Source: Dendrobium chrysotoxum (lineage: Eukaryota; Streptophyta; Magnoliopsida; Asparagales; Orchidaceae). From it: DNA of 64,000 bases. The translations under genes and the position numbers were made by a program. The stretch is taken from contig CM034298.1 of assembly GCA_019925795.1 (NCBI GenBank), positions 51,424,365 to 51,488,364 of the forward strand, in the 5' to 3' direction. Shown in pieces: positions 12,205 through 22,997 of this stretch (its first letter is position 1; each line of letters begins with the position of its first letter). The notes under the pieces were generated by a model, which worked only from the letters and a program-made list of their open reading frames with translations, searched no databases and was not told where the DNA came from.

Positions 12205-12730
12205 TCGTATAGTATGATCGATCTTCATACGTACGAACAGTTCAAAAAGTCTCATACGATGTTGTACGAATCTCATTTCATACTCTGATTAGCATCTATA
12301 CGAATGCTGATCGTATCGTACGATCAGTTTAAAAAATGAGACTTTCATCTGTAGGAATGTGGACGAACCTGATTTCATACTTTGATCGGCATCTGTATGA
12401 ACTCACTTCGTATAATATGATCAGTTAAAAAAAATCTAATTTTATCTATACGATCGTGTATGAACCCTTTTTCGTACTCTGATTAGCATCTATATGAACC
12501 CACCATCGTAAAGTACGATCAGTTCAAAAAATGAACCATTTCGTCTGTACGATCATGCATGAACCCTATTTCATACTCTGATTAGAGTCCAGGATAAACT
12601 ATAGTTGTACAGTACCATCTAGACTTAGAAAATTTTTTTGACTTGATTCGTTCAGATTAGTTCTGGAGGAATACATAGGACAAATCATCTCGTACGATAT
12701 ATAAATCATACAGACTTGATTCAATTAGTT
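12205..12730. promoter_or_regulatory. Palindrome array in LTR 1 U3
   Basis: Many full and half copies of a dyad with half-site GATCGTAC (full form GATCGTAC-N-GTACGATC). Examples are 'tcgtatagtatgatcga' near 12,207 and 'atcgtatcgtacgatcag' near 12,309. Some half-sites face each other across about 14 bases (for example TTCGTAC...GTACGAA forms). Many copies are decayed by CG to TG or CA. The array sits immediately upstream of the TATA box on the transcribed strand. Confidence 0.75.
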
Positions 12731-13030
12731 CAGTTCTCTCACTCCCCTAGTGTGTGTGTGTATAGTTACCCAATTTACAATCACACTCTCTCAGACTCAA
12801 GAAAGAATAAAAAGTATAGACTCCAAACCTAATAAACTCTAATCTAATTAACTTGAAGTCTTCTACTGTTTGGAATGTGATTTCCCTGAAATGTTAGTAC
12901 ACACAAAAACAAACTATTCCAGCATATGTTAGGAAAAATAATAATCAAACAATAAGATTTTGTTATCATCGAAAACTCACATGATTATAAAGATAAAGTC
13001 TTGAAAAACTAATTTACAACAATCTCAACA

Positions 13031-13300
13031 ATTTCCCCCTTTTTGATGATGGCAAAATAATTATTATTTGAGTTAACAAATAAATGCAACTTTTCTCCGT
13101 AGCTCCCCCTAAATGCCTAAAAGTAAGCTCCCTCTAAATGAATGATCAATTTACAACAAGGGGTACCTATAAAGATCAGAAACATACACACACATACACA
13201 TATGCACACATTCATACAGTTCGCAATACATCAAACCAACACACAAAACATCAAACAACAAACCAATCTACACCTCAAACAAACTCCCCCTTTTGACAGC
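13031..13300 (-). promoter_or_regulatory. Polypurine tracts of E1
   Basis: On the minus strand, four purine-rich runs precede the 3' LTR: AAAAAGGGGGAAAT directly next to it (about 13,031-13,045), ATTTAGGGGGAG (about 13,101-13,112), ATTTAGAGGGAG (about 13,128-13,139) and GTCAAAAGGGGGAGT (about 13,283-13,298). The one at the LTR edge is the expected plus-strand primer. Multiple tracts are a feature reported for Sireviruses. Confidence 0.65.
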
Positions 13301-14287
13301 AACAAAAAGGAAGGAATCAATGTAGTTGATGATTAAGACAATATTAAATTAATTGCAAACAGTAATATTAAGATCACATGCAAAAGATAAAGACTTAATA
13401 TTTAAATTATAGAATAACTAGGATAAGAAAAAGTTGATATGTTGCACTGTTTGAAATAAACAGATTATGTAACAATAACTATTACAGAAATGACGGAATA
13501 TAATTACTAGTTTTCTAATTCAATAGTGAAGATCAATGTTTATTATATAGATATATGGGATTGAGAAACTGATAAAGGAAAGATCAATTGGTGACATTGC
13601 GCATCTTTTCAATTATTTGTGGCACACTTTGTGCATCTTATCAATTTGGACTAATTTTGTACCATTTTTCAATTTGGTGAACATTGGGCATCTTTTCATA
13701 TAAATGGCACACTTTGTGCTTTTTATTCATTTTGGGCTAATTTTGTGCCTCTTTTCAAACTATGCCTTTCCAAAATAACTAACTCTTAACACAAATTGTA
13801 ATATTGAACAAAGATGAACACCTTGAAATAGAAGTAAAAATAAAGGTATTATATCAATTTTGTAATAATTTTAGCTACGTAATACTTGACTATAAAAAAT
13901 ATAAAATTAATCTTCTACTCTACACCCAGTGATAATGTAATTTAAAAGTTTTGAGAGACTACGTTTCACAAGGAAATTAACTTTGTAGAGCAAATTCATT
14001 CAACATTTCATATTTGATCAAGATAAGTTCTACCTCATTCACAATGTAATATGCAACAAAATATGAGTTTTTCATTTCATACATATGCAATCAACTTACA
14101 TCCATACTTTCCCTCACACAATACAGCACCAAGAATCATCCAAGTAACACCCAAGTACATTCACCCACATATCAAACTTCCAAAGAAAAACAAATACATC
14201 AAACCCTAAAAGAAAAATATCACATTAGTAGCATAAGAGTATAATATCGACACAACCAAAGCAAAAACCAAAAACAAAAGATCATCA
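13301..14287 (-). other. E1 spacer between third ORF and polypurine tracts
   Basis: Noncoding. At 13,590-13,765 there is a set of imperfect repeats around 'ggcacactttgtgcatctt', 'ttttgggctaattttgtgcc' and 'cttttca'. The same repeat set is found in E2 (33,905-34,070). In E4 a similar set lies at 41,846-42,010, on the other side of the third ORF. No ORF with support. Confidence 0.55.
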
Positions 14288-15364
14288 CTAGTAATCTGGA
14301 GGACCCTAGTTAGGAGGTGGTGGAGGAGTAGTGAACATAACAAAATAGCTGTTGATTGAAGCAATATTAGTGTTCACTGAATCAAATTGGTCTCGGATCC
14401 ACCCCCTTTCTTCATTATACATGTCATCCTACAGCTTTAAGTGAGCCTCCACATCATCAAACCTTTAATCAAGATGATCAAAGTGCTGGACCATATCTTG
14501 ATAAAAATTTTGGTCAGGTCCAGGTCCAGGTGCAGGTGGAGGAGCTCCCCCTTCTTCCTCAGCATCATCTTCCTCTGAATCTTAATGGAATAGTGCTCGA
14601 AAGGAAGCATTGGTGAAGAAAATAAGAAATTCAGTGGGAGGTTCAGGATGTATTAGATTGTATTTCTCCAGAATGTAGGTGATCAAATGTCCTAACGCCA
14701 CATTTTTCTTTCTTTTATTATTAGGATGCCCAATATCAGAAAGGTTATAAATGTAGTCCATAATGAGTTGGGCTTCATCAAAAGATTTTTCAGTCAATAT
14801 AAGGTAGGCGACAGTGGACAAAAGAGGGGTCATATTTATACGATCACCAGAGGTTCTCAAAATATGCTAAATGATCCTAGCATTTTGATTTAGGGTATAT
14901 ACTCGAGGTAAATGACTGACTTTACGGACTCCTCTAAGAGATTGATTCACTTCACTCCAGTCATAATCAGCTCTAAAAGTCAGCATATGCACCCCAATCC
15001 CTTTGGTTCTAAGATGAAGAATGGTTCCTAAGTCTTCTTTTGTTATTTAGACTCATTTTTTAAAGACATAGGAACTTATTCTAGAATGATCCCCATTAAA
15101 TTTCATGTTGGCTAAGAATAATTGAAAGGTTTCCTTATGGTAGGCATGGATCAAGGTTAAGATGAAGGAAAATTGGGTTGCAGTAAACAAAGACATGATA
15201 GAAAAATTTAAATCACCTTGAATGAGGACTTTAGAAGCAGTGATTTTCGCAGCACAAAACCTATCAAAGGCTTCCTTATTTTCCCTAAACAAGAAATCGT
15301 CATCTCTCTCTGCTCTAGATAAGGATCCCCTTGAAACTCATGCATGCTTGCTGCTGCTAGCCAT
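14288..15364 (-). pseudogene. Third ORF (env-position) of E1, about 358 codons, broken
   Basis: Starts at an ATG reading MASSSKHA and ends with a Pro-rich tail and the residues PPDY. Product unknown. Its regions are the same as in E2-E4: a Ser-rich start; a predicted globular part with 'RFCAAKITASKVL', 'FILTLIHAYHKETFQLFLANM' and 'DYDWSEVN'; then 'GDRINMTPLLSTVAYLI', 'FDEAQLIMDYIYNL', 'ALGHLITYIL' and 'FTNASFRALFH'. These are followed by an acidic run (EEDDAEEEG), a Pro-rich linker and a heptad-like segment 'QHFDHLD'. Stops occur after residue 8, before the second block near 15,050, and in the tail; a short in-frame loss removed a few residues before 'GDRIN'. From memory the middle resembles the family called 'putative plant transposon protein', which needs a profile search. 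There is no clear transmembrane segment, so 'envelope' is only a position label. Confidence 0.7.
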
Positions 15365-15427
15365 TCCTAAGATTTGAAGGTAAGAAGGTTTGAAAGAGAT
15401 GTAAGGAAAATGGCAGCCAAACCTTTC

Positions 15428-15437
15428 CAAGTTAAAG
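15428..15437 (-). promoter_or_regulatory. Degenerate TATA-like element upstream of E1 third ORF
   Basis: Minus strand reads CTTTAACTTGG, about 65 bases before the ATG at 15,364. The equivalent positions in E2 (CTTTAAATTAG) and E3 (CTATAAATTGG) are better TATA matches, so this looks like a decayed TATA box. Confidence 0.35.
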
Positions 15438-15439
15438 AA

Positions 15440-15960
15440 GAATGGTCGATCGTACAGTACGAATCTAGGATCGTACTTACGATCATGAATTCATATGAGA
15501 CAAAGCAAGTTTCATATATACGAATGTAAACGGACAAAATTGAAATGACTTTTTGTAAACCACTATTCCCGAGGCATCCTTTCGTATATGCTTTTACACC
15601 CTGGGATCATACAAGCGAACAACGGTTCGTTCGAGATGATCAGAAAATGAATGGTCGTCTAGAAACAGTTGGGTTCGTCGACATGAAATAATGACAACAC
15701 GATCATACATATGAAGTTTGACTTCGTATGTATGAACGACAATTATAATTAACATTAAGGTGCACAACTGTCCCCACACATACATACAAAATTGTACATA
15801 TCATACAGTACGATAATGTCATTATATAATACAAAAAACTATTAATTCACTGCTTCATCTTCTCAACTCAGAAAATATCATGCACAAGCTACAGAAATCA
15901 TATGAGACGAAAGCATTTTCATATAGTACGATCAAAATACTTATAAATGTAGCATGATAA
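15440..15960. promoter_or_regulatory. Internal palindrome array of E1, upstream of third ORF
   Basis: Same dyad family as in the array LTRs: 'gatcgtacagtacgaatc' near 15,447, 'gatcgtacttacgatcat' near 15,469, 'catacagtacgataatg' near 15,801. Single half-sites such as GTTCGTAC and ACGATCA lie between. It fills the space between the end of pol and the third ORF, which has no ORF of its own. Confidence 0.7.
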
Positions 15961-16140
15961 TCAGAAAAATCTCTCAGCCAAATTTTTACTTAACAACTGA
16001 CATGCTTCATAATAAAATGAAAACAAAAACAAAAAATACATAATAAATTATAGGAAAATAATCAGAACAACCAAAATAATCATAGAACCAAATTAAACAG
16101 TCACATATATACAACACATCAAGTTAAAAAAAATTTCAAT

Positions 16141-19100
16141 TTAAGCATTAAGATCAATCACACCTAGCCTTATTTTTAAAATGCTGAATGTATCAAAATT
16201 TAGTGGTTTTGTAAAAATATCTACAAGTTAATTTTCAGTTGAAACATGATTCAATTCAATTTCTCCCTTAGCAACATGATCTCTAATGAAGTGATACCTT
16301 ATGTCTATATGCTTGGTTCTAGAATGTTAAATAGAATTCTTTGAAATACAAATGGTACTAGTATTATCACAGAAAATTGAAATTGTGCCAATTAAAAATT
16401 CTAAATCAATCAACTGTTGTTTCAACCAAAGAACTTGTGCCACATAACTACCTAAGGCAATATATTCTGCTTTAGCAGTAGAAAGGGCTATTGAATTTTA
16501 TTTTTTACTGGCCCAAGATACCAAAGAATTTCCAATAAATTGATAAGTTCCAGAGGTACTCTTCCTATCTACCATGCATCCTGCAAAATTTGAATCAAAA
16601 TATCTAATAATTTCAAATGAAGAGCTGTGCCTAAAATACCAAATTCCTAAGTTTTGAGTTCCCAAAAGATATCTTAATATTCTTTTCACTGCTGTCAAAT
16701 CTGATTCCTTTGGATCAGATTGAAATCTAGCACACAAGCAAATACTAAATATAATGTCTGGTCTATTAGCAATCAAGTAAAATAATGATCTAATTATTTC
16801 TCTAAACTTCTTTTAATCAATAAATTTTCCCTTAAGATTCTTATCTAACTGAACTGAGGAACTCATTGGTGTAGTCACTGGTTTAGCATTATCCATTTTA
16901 TACTTTTTGAGGATATCTTTAATGTACTTAGACTGATTAAGAAAAATTCCTTCCTCACTTTGCTTTATGCTAAAACTAAGAAAATAACTCTAGTCTCCCA
17001 TCAAACTCATCTCAAATTCACTACTCATTATTTTTGAAAATTCATCACAAATATTTTTATCAATTGATCCAATAATAATATCATCAACATATATTTGAAT
17101 AATGAGTATGTCTTCTCCTATTTTCTTCAAAAAGAGAGTGGTGTCCACACTTCCTTTTATAAAAGATTTCTTTAATCGGAAAGTGCTTAACCTCTCCTAC
17201 CAAGCCATAAGTGCCTGTTTTAGTCCATATACTGTCTTTTTCAATTAAAACACATGATTAGGGAATTTAGAATTTTCAAAACTTGAAGATTACTCAACAT
17301 AAATATTCTCTTGTATCATCCCATTCAAAAAGGCACTCTTGACATCCATTTGATATAATTTAAAACTTTTTAAATATACAAAGGCTAACAAAACCCTAAT
17401 TGCTTCAAGTCTAGCTACAGGGGAAAATGTTTCTTCAAAATTAATTCCTTCTATTTGATTATATCCCTTTGCCACCAATCTTGCCTTATTTTGATCACAA
17501 CTCCTGAATCATTCATTTTATTTTTGAATACCCACTTAGTTCCAACAACACTTTGAACTTTTGGCCTTCCAATCAATTCCCAAATATCATTTCTCACAAA
17601 TTGATTCAACTCTTCTTGCATAGCAAAAATCCAAAATTCATTCGAAAGTGTTTAATTTATATTAGTGACTTCAACTATTAAAATAAAAGCTGAATGATTT
17701 ACCTCTTTGCTAAGTCCATGCCTAGTCTTAACACCCTCACTAGGTCCACTTAAAATTAATTCCTTAGGGTGATTCTTAGAAAATTTCCAATTTCTAGGCA
17801 AAGGCTTTTCCATCTTATCTTTCTCTTCCAATTTTATCTTTTTAATTCCTTGGGAGATATTTTCAATGTGATCTTCTTCTAATCTTAGTTCTTCCGAAAT
17901 GCCAGATTCATCAAACACTACATGTGTGGTCTCCTTAACTACCAAAGCTCTGTTGTTAAATGCTCTATATGATTTTCCAACACTAGAATATCCAAGAAAA
18001 ATTTCTTCATCAGATTTTGGATCAAATTTTCCTAAAGGCATTTTCCCATTATTATGAATGAACATCTTGCATATGCAAATACAAAAAGATTTGGTGTTCT
18101 ACCCTTAAGAAATTCATAGGGTGTCTTATTCAATATGGATCTAATATTCACCCTATTCAGAATATAACATGCTGTACTAACCGTTTCAGCCCAAAAAAAA
18201 TTTAGAAGTGAGTATTCTACCAACATAGTTCTAGCGGCTTCTATTAATGTTCTGTTCTTCCTTTCGACTACCCCAATCTGCTAAGGGGTCCTAGGTGCTA
18301 AAAAATTATGATCAATTCCTTTCTCTTTATAAAAATATTCAAATTTTTTATTTTCAAATTCTACTCCATGATCACTTTGTATTATTAAAATCTCACACCC
18401 TAACTTCTTCTGAATCCAAGTAAAAAATACTCTAAATTCATCAAATGATTCACCCTTGTGAGATAAGAATTTGATCAAAGTGAATCTTGAATAGTCATCC
18501 ATAATAACAAACCCAAAACTTTTTCCTCCTAAACTAACAGTGCTAACCGGTCCAAAAAGATCCATGTGAATGATTTCTAATAGTTTCCTAGCCCTAAGAT
18601 CTTTAATGGAATGAAAGAAGGACTTCACCTATTTTCCTAATTGACACGCATCACACAGGTGATCCTTAGTAAAGTCTAGTTTGGGTATACCTCTAACCAA
18701 TTCTTTTGGGTAATTTTTCTAAGATTTTCGTGTTTACGTGACAAAGCCTCCTATGCCATAACCATAATTCATCCATTATTATTTTGAGACAAAAAGCATT
18801 AGAAGACTTAATACAATTTAAATCAAGCATGTACACATTATTTACCCAAACTCCATGCAAAATATCATTTCCGTTTTGGCTTACTTTGCAGCTAGTGGAA
18901 AAAACTTTTACCCTATACCCCTTATCATATAGCTGACTAATACTCAATAGGTTATGCTTCAAGCCATCTACCAACAAGATATTTTCAATAAAAAAAATTG
19001 TTCAAGTTTTTAATCATACCTGTACCTGCCACTCTCTTGGTGCCATTATCTCCCAGTGTAACCTTGCCTCCATTCCTGGCTTCCAGCAATATAAATTATA

Positions 19101-19179
19101 TTGTATCTCCAGTCTTATGCTTTGAACATCCACTGTCCAAGTACTAAATGATCTCACGAAGTCTTGTGTGAGAGTGTCC
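16141..19179 (-). pseudogene. Pol polyprotein of E1 (protease, integrase, RT, RNase H), broken
   Basis: Copia domain order on the minus strand. Protease: YLDSGCSKH near 19,145. GAG-pre-integrase: WLWHRRLCHVN near 18,770, with cysteines for the zinc site lost further on. Integrase: HMDLFGPVSTVSLGG near 18,560, then QSDHGVEFENK and VERKNRT, keeping the catalytic Glu. RT: 'YQMDVKSAFLNG' near 17,340; the YVDD-type box near 17,080 is interrupted nearby by stops. RNase H: 'FDSNFAGCMVDRKSTSG' near 16,590 and the terminal 'RHHFIRDHVAKGEIE' region. It ends in a TAA at 16,141. Multiple stops and frameshifts make it non-functional. The pol frame opens only after a TAG at 19,180-19,182 (see the gag entry). 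Confidence 0.85.
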
Positions 19180-19190
19180 CTATAAAATAA

Positions 19191-20938
19191 TCAAACATTA
19201 GCCTTGGGAACCCAAATAAGTTTGGGTTCTCCTCTTGGCAATAATAAACCAGATGCATACTTGAAATGCTGTGATTTATGCATCTTAGGTCTCCATACTA
19301 ATATGTTATACTACTAATTATGCAAGTATGGGAGATATGTCCTAACATTCCACATGTAAAATATCTCACTCCAGGAAAAGGATTTCTTAATCTAAATGAG
19401 TTATAAGATCTCTTCATAGATGTTGAACTCATATTATTTTACTTAGACCTATAGAAATGTTCAAGTGTGGGTGTAGGTCTATTTTCCTTAATAGAGTTAA
19501 CTTCCAATTCAAGATATAAGTTCCTATCTGTCAACATAGATATTTCTATTTTCAAATTAATCTCTCTATGTTCCGATTCTTCCAAAAACACTTTATAATC
19601 ATTTTCAAGTTGAGTATGTGATGATTTCATAAGTTCATGTTTTTTATTCAAATCATTGAACTCATCTAATAGGCTCATGTGGTTGCTATCAATGTCTGCA
19701 TGGTCTTTCCTAAGGATTTCATATTCTCTTTGCAAGTTTATATGTTCTTGGTTCAGTTTAACATGCAATATTTTTAGTTTTTTATATGTAGTAGGAATTC
19801 TATCAGAAACTTATAATAATTCTTCATAGGATAAATCAAATACCTCATCTTGGTCTGAATGATCAAGATCATCTACCATTAAGCATAAATTTATGACTTC
19901 CTCTTCAGGTGCTATTTTTGATGAGTCGAATGCTGAGTCTGCTCAAAATGCTTTCTGAAATCTCTTCTTACCCTTCTTCACATTGGTTTTCTCCTCAACC
20001 TTCTCCTTGCTAGGATTAGATTTGAGATTTGGGAAATCAGTCTTGATGTGTCCAGGCTTCCTGTATTTATAGTAAATTACTGCATTAGAATCCTTAGTAT
20101 TTTTATGGAACTTACCTTTGTTCCATTAGTGACGTCTCCTTTGTTTCCTCCTTATAAAACTTTTAAATTGCCTCATCATGAGAGTAATGTCTTCCTCATC
20201 CTCAGGTAGTGATTGATCACTATCTGAATCATCCACCTTCAATGCTATATTCTTCTCCTTCCGCTTGTCACCTGCATCAATCTGTCTTTGAGTCACTCAT
20301 TGCTCGTAGGCAATTAGTAATCCAAGAAGATTGTCAATTAAATACACATTTAAGTCTTTAGACTTTGTAATGACATTTATCTTTGCATCATAATTAGTAG
20401 GCAAACAACATAAAATCTTATTTACTTTCTCTGAATTAGTTAGTTCCCTACCTAAAGCATGCAATGAGGTAACTATTTGAGTAAAATGTGTATATATGTC
20501 AGAGATTGATTCATTCGGTTTTATGCAAAAGAGTTCGTAGTCATGCAATAGAATGTTCAATCTAGATTGTTTGACATCATTAGTTCCTTCATACGTAATG
20601 CAAAGTCTATCCCATATTTCTTTTCCTGATTTACAAGTTGAAACACACATATAATCTTCAGATTTAATAGCACATAAAAAGCTATTTAAGCATTTTGCAT
20701 TTTATTGTGCTAAGTCCCTTTCTTCTACAGTCCAATCAACAAATGATGTTTCAACTTTAATGCCATCAATAAGTCTAGTATGTGCAGTATAACCATCATG
20801 TACTAACATCCACATGCGATAGTCAAGTGATTGTAGAAAAGTGGACATGCGAGTTTTCCAGAAATCAAACAGAATATTATTAAATAACGGTGGTCTAGTA
20901 TATCCTACAGGAGTATTACGGTTTTCAAAATTAGCCAT
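19191..20938 (-). pseudogene. Gag of E1, broken
   Basis: Starts MANFENRNTPVGYTRPPLF, the usual N-terminus in this family, about 45 bases inside the primer site. A UBN2/copia gag domain follows (CKSGKEIWDRLCITYEG; LHDYELFCIKPNESI; IVTSLHALGRELTNSEKVN). The first zinc knuckle region is damaged (YYKYRKPGHIKTDFP has lost the cysteines). A long Lys/Glu/Leu-rich coiled-coil segment lies at about 19,440-19,800. Stops are present near 20,700, 20,296 and elsewhere. The frame ends TGA at 19,191-19,193; the pol frame opens after a TAG 11 bases further on. Confidence 0.85.
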
Positions 20939-20983
20939 GATCTAATTTTTCAAAAAGTAGTTTAAATAATAATTTTAGAAATA

Positions 20984-20996
20984 GGCTCTAATACCA
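20984..20996 (-). promoter_or_regulatory. Primer-binding site of E1
   Basis: Minus strand reads TGGTATTAGAGCC two bases inside the LTR, one base off the tRNA-iMet complement TGGTATCAGAGC. It sits in the same context as in E4. Confidence 0.75.
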
Positions 20997-21421
20997 CTTA
21001 AAAGTCTGAATAAGTTGTTAAACCTATTATAATATGCCCAAGGCTAACCAACGAGGGGGTGAATTGGTAATTTTAAAAATTATCTCTTGGAAATAAAAAC
21101 CTTTTATGTAGAAAATTTAATTTAAAATAATATTTGAGCAAGGTTAAATTTTTAGTAAAAATTTATCTTTTAACCATAGTAAATAAAAATTGCAGAAAGT
21201 AAAAATGCGGTAAAAATAAAAGAACAGAGAACACCAGATTTTATAGTGGTTCGGTCCAACAAGACCTACGTCCACTCCCTGGAGACTCCTTCTCCAGGTA
21301 TTACACTATACTCAAGTGACTTTCCTTTTGCTCCCACAGTAAGGCGGAGAAGCAATTATAATTTCCTTCTATTCCACCAAAACCCGGTGCGACAGAGAAC
21401 CGTCATCCTTTTTCACCCTCC

Positions 21422-21595
21422 TAGTGAAGGCAGAGAACCCAGAGTCCTTTCTCACCCTCCTGGTGATGGCAGAGAACCAAGCATCCTTTCTCACCCTCCT
21501 GGTGATGGCAGAGAACCAAGCATCCTTTCTCACCCTCCTAGTGATGGTAGAGAACCAAGCATTCTTTCTCACCCTCCTAGTGACAACAGAGAACC
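21422..21595. repeat. 39-base minisatellite in LTR 2 (expanded)
   Basis: About five units of the same 39-base repeat as in LTR 1, with 'catcctttctcaccctcc' and 'gtgatggcagagaacc' recurring. Two neighbouring units are almost identical, as expected from recent slippage. Confidence 0.85.
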
Positions 21596-21889
21596 AGACT
21601 CTCCTTCAAAGATCTTCTCTCAAGAGTCTTCAAAGAGATAGGGTAAAGACTTGAAGTTCAAACAATGAGATCTTCACCTTTGGGCAACCTTGTGAATCCC
21701 CTCATAATTTTCTCTTCAAAGATCTAACCACACTCACTCCCAAACACTCCTAAATCACTCTTTCTTTCACTCTTAAGAAGAAATTCATAGAAGATTGTAA
21801 GACAGTCAGTTTTTAGGACCCTTATATACAAAGGACAAGAAAAATCATCCAAAAATTGAAAATTTCAAGTTTGACGGACTTTGATTGCA

Positions 21890-22420
21890 CAGTACAATCG
21901 ATCTTTATACGTTCAAATAGTTCAAAAAGTCTCATACGATGCTGTATAAACCTCATTTCGTACTTTGATCAGCATCTATACGAACACTGATCAACGAACA
22001 CTGATTGTACTGTATGATCAGTTCAAAAAATGAAGCTTTCATCTGTACGAATGTGAATGAACCCAATTTCATACTCTAATCAGCGTCTGTACGAACTCAC
22101 TTCGTACAGTACGATCAGTTTAAAAAAATCCAATTTCGTCTGTACAATCGTGTGTGAACCTTTTTCATACTTTGATTAGCGTCTGTACGAACCCACCAAC
22201 GTACAATACGATCAGTTCAAAAAATAAACCATTTTATCTGTATGATTGTGTACGTATTTCATACTCTGATTAGAGTCTGGGACAAACTATAGTCCTACAG
22301 TACGATCTAGACTTAGAAAAATTTCCAGACTTGATTCAATTAGATCAGTTCTGGAGGAATACATAGGACAAATCATCACGTACGATACATAAATCATACA
22401 GTACTATTAGTTATAAAAAT
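21890..22420. promoter_or_regulatory. Palindrome array in LTR 2 U3
   Basis: Same dyad (half-site GATCGTAC) as LTR 1, for example 'ttcgtacagtacgatcag' near 22,101 and 'cgtacgatacataaatc' near 22,379. Numerous CG-to-TG/CA decay forms. It lies just upstream of the TATA box on the minus strand. Confidence 0.75.
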
Positions 22421-22718
22421 CAAGTTTTCTCTCACTCCCCTAGTGTATGTGTGCACGGTTACCCAATTTACAATCACACACTCTTAGACTCAATAAAAGA
22501 ATAAAAAGTACATACTCTAAACCTAATAAAATCTAATCCAATTAACTTGAAGTCTTCCACTATTTGGAATGTGATTTTCCTGAAATATTAGTACACACAA
22601 AAATAAACTATTCCAGCATATATTAGGAGAAATAATAATCAAACAATAAAATTTTGTTATCATTAAAAACTCACATGATGATAAAGCCTTGAAAAACTAA
22701 TTTGCAACAATCTCAACA

Positions 22719-22997
22719 ATCTCCCTTTTTTTATGATGGCAAAATAATTATTATTTGAGTTGACAAATAAACACAACTTTTCTCCTTAGCTCCCCCTAAA
22801 TGCCTAAAAGTAAGCTCCCCCTAAATGAATGATCAATTTACAATAAGGGGTACCTATAAAGATCAGAAACATACACACACATACACACATACACACATTC
22901 ATACAGTTCATAATACATCAAACTAACACACAAAACATCAAACAACAAACCAATCTACACCTCAAACAAACTCCCCCATTTGACAACAATAAAAAGG
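22719..22997 (-). promoter_or_regulatory. Polypurine tracts of E2 (3' noncoding end)
   Basis: Collinear with 13,031-13,310 of E1. On the minus strand AAAAAAAGGGAGAT abuts LTR 2, then ATTTAGGGGGAG occurs twice (about 22,790-22,832) and CAAATGGGGGAGT near 22,970. The segment is cut off at 22,997 by the E3 insertion and resumes at 33,616. The five bases at 22,993-22,997 (aaagg) are the left E3 target duplication. Confidence 0.7.

Larger units (their letters stand above)
11357..13030 (-). repeat. Array LTR 1 (E1 3' LTR)
   Basis: Begins tgaaagtctg and ends ctcaaca (TG...CA). On the minus strand the order is palindrome array (U3), a TATA box TATATAAG at 12,141-12,148, a leader with a 39-base minisatellite (11,773-11,925), a conserved block at 11,592-11,646 with 'cgaaccactataaaa' (minus), then the LTR end. 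A GT-rich tract 'tgtgtgtgtgt' at about 12,751 is conserved in position in all copies. Length is 1,674 bases. Confidence 0.85.
11357..22718 (-). mobile_element. E1, full-length degenerate SIRE-like copia element
   Basis: Reading on the minus strand: 5' LTR (20,999-22,718, shared with E2), primer site, gag, pol, palindrome array, third ORF, spacer, polypurine tracts, 3' LTR (11,357-13,030). All coding parts are present but broken by stops and frame changes. Sampled stretches of its two LTRs differ at roughly 10-15 percent of positions by eye, which makes it clearly older than E4. Confidence 0.8.
20999..22718 (-). repeat. Array LTR 2, shared by E1 (5') and E2 (3')
   Basis: 1,720 bases, about 45 longer than LTRs 1 and 3, mostly because its minisatellite has one more 39-base unit. 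The right edge (tctcaaca) is followed at once by a polypurine tract in reverse (atctcccttttttt); the left edge is preceded by a primer site. It therefore has internal sequence of two elements on its two sides. TATA box at 21,821-21,828; conserved U5 block at 21,230-21,289. The inner terminal dinucleotide is TA instead of TG. Confidence 0.85.

Noticed and set aside
21246..21654. Open frames on both strands with 13-residue repeats (also near 11,760-12,065 and 52,563-53,017)
   Set aside because: They follow from a 39-base minisatellite in LTR leaders and have no conserved start or domain.
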